DNA of 64,000 nucleotides, taken from the NCBI GenBank assembly GCA_004556455.1, contig SFGY01000004.1, positions 124,001 through 188,000 on the forward strand, written 5' to 3'. The DNA is from Clostridiales bacterium. GTDB lineage: Bacteria > Bacillota > Clostridia > Saccharofermentanales > DTU023. A program made the position numbers and the translations under genes. Of the stretch, positions 36,535 to 43,880 are shown piece after piece; within the stretch, counting starts at the first letter, position 1, and each line of letters opens with the position of its first letter. Below the pieces are notes generated by a model. The model was not told the origin of the DNA and did not search any database. It saw only the letters and a program-made list of their open reading frames with translations.

Positions 36535-37534
36535 AGAGCTTTCGCAAACTTGCCTGAGAGGTTCTATTTCATTGGAAGCAGCGGTGCTGCTTCCGCTCAT
36601 CCTGATTTTTTTCTTTTTTTTGCTATCTGCCGAACTGTCTGCCCTCGGGGAGAGTCAGCTTCGTTATGCACTGGACCAGGTTGGGACAGAAATATCTCTG
36701 CTTTTTCCAGCGGCAGAGAAGGCAATGGAAAAGGGGGGTGAGCTGGGAAAACAGATACTCGAAAGAACACTCGATCAAAAGGATGCCGGGCTTTTAGAAA
36801 GCATGGCTGGAGACTATGCGAGTTCGCTCTTTCTTGGCCCCTTTTTGGAGCGAAGGCTCGATATGTGGATCTCTGAAAAAAGAAGAGGAGGCGGCCTGCC
36901 TTTGCCTCCACACGAACGTCAGCTATTTCTCGACTGGAGTCCGGATGGTAAAGGACTGACCCTGACTCTCTGGTACAGCACGCCTCTCTTGATCGGCCGG
37001 GTTGAAAGAGAGCTCAAAGCTTTTGTTCCACTGTGGAGCGAGCGGGTTCCGGAGAAAAACAAGGAGAATGAGAGTCAAGAATCCTCGCAGGACGATGACA
37101 TCTGGTCGGCTGATAATTTCAGCAGAGGACGTTATTTCCGCAATAAGATGGGCAGCAATTTACCTACGAACTATCCAACGATTGCTGCTTTTAACGAGGG
37201 ACGTGCAAAGGCAGTGCGCAGCATGGATCTGACAGCACCCGCCTATGCCGATGTGTCCACAGCCCGCCAAAATATTCTTTTAGAAATGGAACAGCTGGCA
37301 GCTTTCAGAGGACACAGCAGTCGATCGAATAAAGTACCGACTATCCGTGAAGAAGAGATACAAAGCAGGGAACTTGTTATCATCACACCCAGGAACTCGC
37401 CAGGCAGTTATGACGCAGGTTTCTGGAATGAGATGAAGAGAGAAGCGAGTGCCCGGGGACTTTATCTTGATTTACGACAAATCGGGCGCAGCCACCGTTA
37501 TCTGAATGAGGGTGAGGAAGCATTTGATCCTTGA
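36503..37534 (+). CDS. TadE-like protein with large C-terminal domain
   Basis: 343 residues from GTG 36503 (GAGGGGG upstream); it overlaps the previous gene by 32 bases. RGSISLEAAVLLPLILIFFF is a clear TadE-type signature with Glu at +5. The long C-terminal part is unusual: a central basic segment, an acidic KENESQESSQDDD stretch, and a final domain (about 265-343, containing ELVIITPRNSPGSYDAGFWN) that I do not recognise. No cysteine zinc site is present. Exported, anchored topology is expected. Confidence 0.6.
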   Translation: MTWPIFRKNPEELSQTCLRGSISLEAAVLLPLILIFFFFLLSAELSALGESQLRYALDQVGTEISLLFPAAEKAMEKGGELGKQILERTLDQKDAGLLESMAGDYASSLFLGPFLERRLDMWISEKRRGGGLPLPPHERQLFLDWSPDGKGLTLTLWYSTPLLIGRVERELKAFVPLWSERVPEKNKENESQESSQDDDIWSADNFSRGRYFRNKMGSNLPTNYPTIAAFNEGRAKAVRSMDLTAPAYADVSTARQNILLEMEQLAAFRGHSSRSNKVPTIREEEIQSRELVIITPRNSPGSYDAGFWNEMKREASARGLYLDLRQIGRSHRYLNEGEEAFDP

Positions 37535-37587
37535 GCCACGTCAAACTCGCCGCCGGGGAACAATTGCGTTAAAATGTATGTGTATGT

Positions 37588-37609
37588 GCACTCAGCAATA
37601 AGAGAGTGC
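37588..37609. other. Short inverted repeat in the secA leader
   Basis: GCACTC (37588-37593) and GAGTGC (37604-37609) around a ten-base loop, about 75 bases before secA. No T run follows. Weak evidence for a leader hairpin. Confidence 0.25.
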
Positions 37610-37683
37610 TGGAGTGATTTGAAAGTTAATAATAAGCGCTTTTAAGATTAAAAAATAAAAAAATAGAAGAATAAAGGAAAAGT

Positions 37684-40521
37684 ATGGGACTTATTAAAAA
37701 AATATTTGGGTCAAGTTCGGAACGTGAAATCAAAAAAATCATGCCGCTTGTCAGGCAAATTGAAGAGCTGGCTCCACGTTTCGCTGCCATGAGTGAAGAA
37801 GAACTGCGGGGAATGACGGTGTTGTTCCGTGAGAGACTGGCCGCGGGAGAAACACTTGATGATCTGTTGCCGGAAGCTTTTGCAAGCGTTCGTGAAGCGG
37901 CCACAAGAGTCCTGGGTATGACGCACTTCGAAGTCCAGCTCATTGGTGGCATCATTCTCCACCAGGGACGTATTGCCGAAATGAAGACCGGTGAAGGTAA
38001 GACTCTGGTGGCAACCCTGCCGGTTTATCTCAATGCGCTGGCTGGAAAAGGCGTGCACATCGTCACCGTTAACGATTATCTGGCCCGTCGTGACAGCGAA
38101 TGGATGGGAAAAATTTACCGTTACCTTGGTCTCAGTGTGGGACTTGTTGTTCACGGGATCAGTAAAGAGCAGAAGAAAGCAGCTTATGCCGCCGATATCA
38201 CCTACGGGACGAATAACGAGTTTGGTTTCGATTATCTGCGTGACAACATGGTGACCCGTTTGGAGGATAAAGTTCAGCGAGAACTGAATTTTGCTATCGT
38301 CGATGAAGTCGATAGTATTCTCATCGACGAAGCACGTACCCCCTTGATTATCTCCGGTTCCGGTACAGAGTCTTCACAGCTTTATGTGGAAGCTCAGCGC
38401 TTTGTCGCTGGTCTGAGAAGTAAAAGCTTCCGCAAGCTCGATGATAAGATGGATTTCGATGAGGCCGCAGAGCTGGAAGGTGATGCCGACTATATTATTG
38501 ATGAGAAGGCGAAGACGGCCGTGTTGACACCCCGTGGTGTTGAGAAGGCTGAAGCTTTTTTCAAAGTCGATCAACTGACCGATCAGGCCAACTATAAATT
38601 AAACCACCACATCAACAATGCCCTGAAGGCCAATGGTATCATGCACCGCGATCAGGACTATGTCCTGCGTGATGGTGAGGTCGTCATTATCGATGACTTT
38701 ACCGGTCGTCTCATGGAAGGCCGCCGTTACAGTAACGGTCTCCATCAGGCCATTGAGGCTAAAGAAGGGGTTATGGTTCAGAACGAAAACCGAACCCTTG
38801 CCACTATTACCTTCCAGAATTACTTCCGTATGTATCATAAACTCTCCGGCATGACCGGTACGGCAATGACTGAAGAAGACGAGTTCCGTGAAATATACCA
38901 GCTGGACGTGGTGGAAATTCCTACAAATAAGCCGCTGATCCGTGAGGACCTTCCGGACGCTGTTTATAAGACCCTGAAAGGCAAGTATCAGCGTGTGCTT
39001 GAGGAAGTTGAAAAGGTGCATGCTACGGGGCAACCTGTACTGATCGGAACCATTTCCGTAGAGCGTAGCGAACAGCTGTCTGAGCTCTTCACCCGTGCGG
39101 GTTTGGCTCACAATGTCTTAAACGCCAAGCAACATGAACGCGAAGCGGAAATAGTTTCGCAGGCCGGACGCCTGGGGGCCATTACGATTTCGACCAATAT
39201 GGCCGGCCGTGGTACCGATATCATGCTCGGCGGCAATCCAGAGTATCTGGCGAAACAGGCCATGCGTAAGGATGGTATTTTAGATGAAGTCATCGAGGAA
39301 GCCGATTCCTACTATGAGACGGATGACCTCACGATTCGCCAGGCACGCGAGATTTTTCAGAATTATAAGAGAAGTTTCACAGAAGAGACCGACAGCGAAA
39401 AAGAACAGGTTGTGGCTGCCGGTGGTCTTTATATCATGGGTACGGAACGCCATGAATCCAGGCGTATAGACAACCAGCTCCGCGGTCGTTCCGGCCGACA
39501 GGGAGACCCCGGTAAAAGCCGCTTTTTCCTTTCCCTCGAAGACGATCTCATGCGCCTTTTTGGCGGAGAGCGTATGGATAAAATTTTTGACAGCCTCGGC
39601 GTGGAAGAGGATATGGAAATTTCTCATGCCATGCTTTCGCGTGGAATTGAGTCTGCTCAGCGCCGGGTTGAGGCACAGAACTTCGCCATCCGTAAACATG
39701 TTCTTGAATATGATGACGTCATGAATCAGCAGCGCGAGCTGATTTACCGTCAGCGCAGCGAGGTTTTGGAAGGGCGTGACATCCACGATTATTATCTCCG
39801 CATTATTCGTGAGCAGGTGCGGGAAGTCCTGCTTGACTTTACAGGCGGCGAAGCGGATTCAGAAAAATGGGATAAGGAAGCCCTCGCTACCCGCATGCAG
39901 GATCTTCTCGGTGATCTGCCTGTGCTGGAACAGTTGAGACATGGCCATAAAGCTCTGGATGGTGAAGACCTCTGCGAAGAAATTACCGACGCGGCGATTC
40001 GTCGGCTCGAGGACAAGGCTTCTGAACTAGGCGGCGAAGAAATTCTGCGTGAGGCGGAGCGCATGGTTTTGCTCTCCTGTGTGGACAATAACTGGATGGA
40101 GCACATCGATAACATGGATACTCTGCGGGACAGTATTGGCATGCGTGCCTATGGCCAGCAGGATCCAGTCGTGGCCTATAAAAAGGAAGGCTTTGAAATG
40201 TTTGAAGCCATGACCAGAGAAATTCAGGAAGACTCACTGCGCCTGATTATGCGTGCGCAAATTTTTGAGAAAAATGCCGATTCAGCTCTGGATGAAAGAC
40301 GGCTCTCAGAGGGCCGTAAGGGATCGGCCAGCGCCTTGCAGTCGGCAAGAAGCGCAGGCTCTGCGGGAGGGAATTTGCCCCAGAGTCCACTGCCTCCCGC
40401 CGAAAAACTAGCGCCGGTCAAGCGAGAACATTTTCTGGGACGTAATGATCCCTGCTGGTGTGGCAGTGGAAAAAAATACAAAAACTGTCATATGCGCTCG
40501 GATCAGGAAGGCAAGTCATGA
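37684..40521 (+). CDS. secA: Preprotein translocase ATPase SecA
   Basis: Motor that pushes secretory proteins through SecYEG. It is 945 residues: Walker A MKTGEGKT, DEAD-type DEVDSILIDEARTPLIISG, the preprotein cross-linking domain, second RecA lobe with TNMAGRGTD, helical scaffold, and the C-terminal zinc-binding tail GRNDPCWCGSGKKYKNCHM. A variable Ala/Ser/Gly linker precedes the tail. The 149-base gap upstream is A/T-rich. Monocistronic as far as can be seen. Confidence 0.97.
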   Translation: MGLIKKIFGSSSEREIKKIMPLVRQIEELAPRFAAMSEEELRGMTVLFRERLAAGETLDDLLPEAFASVREAATRVLGMTHFEVQLIGGIILHQGRIAEMKTGEGKTLVATLPVYLNALAGKGVHIVTVNDYLARRDSEWMGKIYRYLGLSVGLVVHGISKEQKKAAYAADITYGTNNEFGFDYLRDNMVTRLEDKVQRELNFAIVDEVDSILIDEARTPLIISGSGTESSQLYVEAQRFVAGLRSKSFRKLDDKMDFDEAAELEGDADYIIDEKAKTAVLTPRGVEKAEAFFKVDQLTDQANYKLNHHINNALKANGIMHRDQDYVLRDGEVVIIDDFTGRLMEGRRYSNGLHQAIEAKEGVMVQNENRTLATITFQNYFRMYHKLSGMTGTAMTEEDEFREIYQLDVVEIPTNKPLIREDLPDAVYKTLKGKYQRVLEEVEKVHATGQPVLIGTISVERSEQLSELFTRAGLAHNVLNAKQHEREAEIVSQAGRLGAITISTNMAGRGTDIMLGGNPEYLAKQAMRKDGILDEVIEEADSYYETDDLTIRQAREIFQNYKRSFTEETDSEKEQVVAAGGLYIMGTERHESRRIDNQLRGRSGRQGDPGKSRFFLSLEDDLMRLFGGERMDKIFDSLGVEEDMEISHAMLSRGIESAQRRVEAQNFAIRKHVLEYDDVMNQQRELIYRQRSEVLEGRDIHDYYLRIIREQVREVLLDFTGGEADSEKWDKEALATRMQDLLGDLPVLEQLRHGHKALDGEDLCEEITDAAIRRLEDKASELGGEEILREAERMVLLSCVDNNWMEHIDNMDTLRDSIGMRAYGQQDPVVAYKKEGFEMFEAMTREIQEDSLRLIMRAQIFEKNADSALDERRLSEGRKGSASALQSARSAGSAGGNLPQSPLPPAEKLAPVKREHFLGRNDPCWCGSGKKYKNCHMRSDQEGKS

Positions 40522-40549
40522 TGGAGTTATGCTGATGACTCTCCTGCTC

Positions 40550-40578
40550 TTGCAATTCATTTCCGGCTTCGGTACAAT
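40550..40578 (+). promoter_or_regulatory. Promoter of tRNA-Ala
   Basis: TTGCAA (40550-40555), a 17-base spacer and TACAAT (40573-40578), 13 bases before the tRNA. Confidence 0.75.
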
Positions 40579-40591
40579 AGCTCCTGCACCC

Positions 40592-40667
40592 GGGGATATG
40601 GCTCAGCTGGGAGAGCGCTGCCTTCGCATGGCAGAGGCCACGGGTTCGAATCCCGTTATCTCCACCA
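40592..40667 (+). tRNA. tRNA-Ala (anticodon CGC)
   Basis: A 76-base cloverleaf with encoded CCA. The acceptor stem GGGGATA/TATCTCC contains the G3-U70 pair that identifies tRNA-Ala. The anticodon arm is CTGCC-TTCGCAT-GGCAG, giving anticodon CGC (codon GCG). The T arm has the GTTCGAATC core. Confidence 0.97.
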
Positions 40668-40669
40668 GC

Positions 40670-40700
40670 AGCCCTGAAACATCATGTTTTCAGGGCTTTT
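40670..40700 (+). terminator. Terminator of tRNA-Ala
   Basis: AGCCCTGAAA pairs with TTTCAGGGCT and is followed by a short T run. Confidence 0.85.
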
Positions 40701-40830
40701 GATTTTTAAGGAGTCACAAAGAAATAATAAATGAGAATCAGGTGGAAGCAGGCGGCTGAAGACAGGTAAAGCTGGGTTATTCTACCGCCAGGCTGCTGAC
40801 ACGTTTTCGTAGCAGGTTAAAAGGAGAATC

Positions 40831-41529
40831 ATGAGTTCTGAAATTAAATCTATAAAAAAAGACAAAAAGCGTTGTTGGAAAGCCCTGTTTTTCGATCTTG
40901 ACGGAACGCTCGTCTATACTTTGCCCTCACTGACCCGGGCCAGTAATGATATGCTTGAGCATTATGGTCTCGCTGAAATCAGTGAAGATGAAATGCTTCC
41001 TCTGGTGGGCTACGGGGCGAGACGCCAGGTTGAAGGCCTGCTGAAATATCGTGGTGCAGCAAAGGACATTTCCATAGATGAAGCACACGCCGTTTATCTG
41101 CAGGTCTTTCAGGAGCGCTGTACCTACAGAAACCGCCCTTATCCTGGACTGACGGATTTGCTCTTCGATGCTCAGGAAGCTGGACTGCGCCTGGGGATCC
41201 TCACCAACAAACCGGATGAGATGGCTCAAAAGGTGAGCCACAAGTCTTATCCTCTGGATCTCTTCGAACTGATTCAGGGAGAATTACCCGGGGTTCCTCT
41301 CAAGCCAGATCCCTCAAGTCTCCTGCAAGCCTGTGACAAACTTGGACTCGGAGCTGAGGAATGTCTCTACGTTGGCGACTCGGAAGTTGACATTGCCTAT
41401 GCCAGAAATGCGGGCTGCCCTTGCTGTTCAGTGCTTTGGGGCTACCGGGATGAAGCTCTCCTGCGCAAAGAGAACGCGGATTTTTATGCACGTTCGGTTG
41501 AGGACTTTCGCAGACTTCTGGGCCTTTAA
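40831..41529 (+). CDS. HAD-superfamily hydrolase, phosphoglycolate phosphatase-like
   Basis: 232 residues. HAD motifs: FFDLDGTLVYT (nucleophile and acid Asp), ILTNKP (motif II Thr), LKPDPSS (motif III Lys) and YVGDSEVDIAYARNAG (motif IV acids). An alpha-helical cap of the C1 type sits between the first two. This fits Gph/PpaX-type phosphatases, but the substrate is not determined by sequence. AAGGAGAA precedes ATG 40831. Confidence 0.85.
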   Translation: MSSEIKSIKKDKKRCWKALFFDLDGTLVYTLPSLTRASNDMLEHYGLAEISEDEMLPLVGYGARRQVEGLLKYRGAAKDISIDEAHAVYLQVFQERCTYRNRPYPGLTDLLFDAQEAGLRLGILTNKPDEMAQKVSHKSYPLDLFELIQGELPGVPLKPDPSSLLQACDKLGLGAEECLYVGDSEVDIAYARNAGCPCCSVLWGYRDEALLRKENADFYARSVEDFRRLLGL

Positions 41530-41619
41530 GCTGAAATCTGTACTTTTTCTGAACCTCATCGACTTTCATTCTCTTGGACTCTCCGGACTTTAAGCGGAAA
41601 TGTAAGAAGGAGCTTCAGC

Positions 41620-43014
41620 ATGGCTAAAGTTAAAACGAAATTTTTCTGTAAGGAATGCGGCTATGAGTCTTCGGGCTGGCTGGGAAAATGTCCCTCCTGC
41701 GGTTCCTGGAATAGTTTTGTTGAGGCTAAAATTGAAGAACCTTCCAGAAAACGCGGCAGTTGGGTGCAGCCCGAGGAAAATGCTGATTCTGGAAGCAACA
41801 AGGTTCAACAGCTATCTCAGATTATAAGTGGAGACGAAGAACGCTTCTCCTCCGGGATGCCGGAGCTCAACCGTGTCTTAGGCGGTGGGTTGGTCAGGGG
41901 TTCACTGATTCTTCTGGGTGGTGATCCCGGTATTGGTAAATCCACCTTACTCCTTCAGGTTTCAGCAGCCGTTGCGGGAGAAGGCAGGAAGATTCTTTAT
42001 GTGAGCGGAGAGGAATCGCCTGGGCAGATTCGCCTGCGGGCCAATCGCTTAAAACTCGCAAATGCAGCTATTGCGCTTCTACCTTCAACGAGTTTTACGA
42101 AAATCGAAGAGGCGATACGGCAAACCGAGGCCGATTTTGTCGTGATCGATTCTATCCAAACCATCTATGTCCCGGAGATTGCCTCGGCACCGGGGACGGT
42201 GACGCAGGTGAGAGAGGCCGCTGGCGGACTGTTGCGACTGGCCAAAAATCTTAATACGACCATTGTGCTTGTGGGACATGTGACCAAAGATGGTTCCATT
42301 GCCGGGCCACGTATTTTGGAGCACATGGTCGATACCGTCTTATATTTTGAGGGTGAGGGTCAGAGCAATCTCCGCCTTTTGCGCTGTGTGAAGAACCGTT
42401 TCGGCACGACGGATGAGCTTGCAGTTTTTGAAATGCGCGACCAGGGTCTTTTCAGCATCTCAGACCCCTCTCTCTTCATGTTAAAGGGTCGGCCTATCGA
42501 TGTTCCAGGACTGGCCGTCACTTCCTGTCTCGAGGGAAGCCGTCCGCTGCTCCTGGAAATTCAGGCCCTGCTTACACCCAGCTCATATCAGCTGGCCCTG
42601 CGCATGTCTCAGGGTATTGACCGTCTGCGCCTTTCGCTACTCCTGGCGGTTCTGCAAAAGGCACTGAAACGGGATTTTTCAGCGCTGGACTGCTATCTTA
42701 ATGTTACCGGTGGCATCCATATCCGTGAGACCGCTGCTGATTTGGCGGTTCTTGCGGCCATTCTTTCCAGTTCCGAGGATAAGTCTTTGCCGGCCGACTT
42801 ACTGATTATCGGGGAGGTTGGACTTTCAGGGGAAATTCGTCCCGTCTCCCGGACTTCCAGGCGTGTGCAGGAGGCTTTAAGGCTTGGCTGGAAAAAGTTT
42901 ATTCTCCCATCACAATCTGAAGAAGAGCTCTCAAAGCTGGCCCTGCCGGATGGCTGTCAGCTCTATTACGTCAGTCTGGTCAACGAAGCTGTCGATCTAT
43001 TTTTCGTGAAGTAA
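41620..43014 (+). CDS. radA: DNA repair protein RadA
   Basis: RecA-like helicase that helps recombination branch migration. It is 464 residues: N-terminal C4 zinc finger (FFCKECGYESSGWLGKCPSC), Walker A GGDPGIGKST, the RadA-specific KNRFG motif (CVKNRFGTTDELAVF) and a C-terminal Lon-like domain without a protease dyad (IIGEVGLSGEIRPVSRTSRR). AAGGAGC precedes the start. Followed by ispD, a common clostridial neighbour. Confidence 0.97.
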   Translation: MAKVKTKFFCKECGYESSGWLGKCPSCGSWNSFVEAKIEEPSRKRGSWVQPEENADSGSNKVQQLSQIISGDEERFSSGMPELNRVLGGGLVRGSLILLGGDPGIGKSTLLLQVSAAVAGEGRKILYVSGEESPGQIRLRANRLKLANAAIALLPSTSFTKIEEAIRQTEADFVVIDSIQTIYVPEIASAPGTVTQVREAAGGLLRLAKNLNTTIVLVGHVTKDGSIAGPRILEHMVDTVLYFEGEGQSNLRLLRCVKNRFGTTDELAVFEMRDQGLFSISDPSLFMLKGRPIDVPGLAVTSCLEGSRPLLLEIQALLTPSSYQLALRMSQGIDRLRLSLLLAVLQKALKRDFSALDCYLNVTGGIHIRETAADLAVLAAILSSSEDKSLPADLLIIGEVGLSGEIRPVSRTSRRVQEALRLGWKKFILPSQSEEELSKLALPDGCQLYYVSLVNEAVDLFFVK

Positions 43015-43035
43015 AGAGCCCACGGAGGTTTGACA

Positions 43036-43797
43036 ATGAAAAAGGCAAATGACCCCAGGTGTTTAAGACAAAAACAGGTGGCTGAAAGCCCTGTCCTGGC
43101 CCTCATTACAGCAGCCGGTTCGAGTTCGCGTATGGGTGATTCAGGCAACAAGCTTTTTATGGATCTCTGTGGGAAAACGGTGATCAGACGGTGCATGGAG
43201 ATTTTTGAGAATTCGACTCTTATCTCGGCATTTTTACTTACTGCGGCCCCAGCTGACCTCCTGCGCATGAGAGAGGAAGCCAAAGGTCTGACGAAGTGTC
43301 TTGCCGTCGTCAGCGGTGGAGAAGAGCGCAGTGAGTCCGTCCTCTTTGGCCTGCGGGCTCTCCGAAAGCTCAGCAAAGCGAGCGGTGATACTCTCGTTCT
43401 CGTGCACGATGGAGCGCGTCCTCTTCTCACGGAAGATAAATTACGTGAGCTTATTGAGACAAATCGCAGAGCGCATTGCGCTGTTGGCCTTGCTGTAGAG
43501 GTCACAGATACGATGAGAGTCCTGCGCAGTGACGGCAAAATTGATTACAGTCCGGAACGTCGTCTCATTCGTGCGATGCAAACTCCCCAGGCCGCTGAAC
43601 TGGAGCTGTTTCTGCGGGCTTTGGAGCTGGCCAGGGAAGAACATGTTCAGCTCAGTGATGATTTAGAGGCCCTTGCCCGTATTGGTTGCCCCATGCAGCT
43701 TGTCAGAGGTGAGCGCAGCAATATTAAAATTACCTGGCCTGAAGATATTCTCGTGGCTAAAACATTACTTGAGAATAAAGATAAGCAGCAGACTTGA
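43036..43797 (+). CDS. ispD: 2-C-methyl-D-erythritol 4-phosphate cytidylyltransferase
   Basis: Third step of the MEP isoprenoid pathway, joining MEP to CTP. It is 253 residues: ITAAGSSSRMGDSGNKLFMD (CTP-binding loop), VHDGARPLL, the AMQTPQ motif and the C-terminal NIKITWPEDILVA. ATG 43036 is used, with GGAGG seven bases upstream. It is 21 bases after radA. There is no adjoining ispF. Confidence 0.95.
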   Translation: MKKANDPRCLRQKQVAESPVLALITAAGSSSRMGDSGNKLFMDLCGKTVIRRCMEIFENSTLISAFLLTAAPADLLRMREEAKGLTKCLAVVSGGEERSESVLFGLRALRKLSKASGDTLVLVHDGARPLLTEDKLRELIETNRRAHCAVGLAVEVTDTMRVLRSDGKIDYSPERRLIRAMQTPQAAELELFLRALELAREEHVQLSDDLEALARIGCPMQLVRGERSNIKITWPEDILVAKTLLENKDKQQT

Positions 43798-43818
43798 GTC
43801 AAATACCGTGAAAGCTCG

Positions 43819-43844
43819 TTGACAGGCTCTGCATATGTTATAAT
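43819..43844 (+). promoter_or_regulatory. Promoter of the LysM membrane protein gene
   Basis: TTGACA (43819-43824) and a perfect TATAAT (43839-43844), the latter preceded by TGT to form an extended -10. The 14-base spacer is short, so the extended -10 probably dominates. Confidence 0.6.
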
Positions 43845-43880
43845 GATAAAAATCTTATGTAATCAACTGGGAGGCAATTT

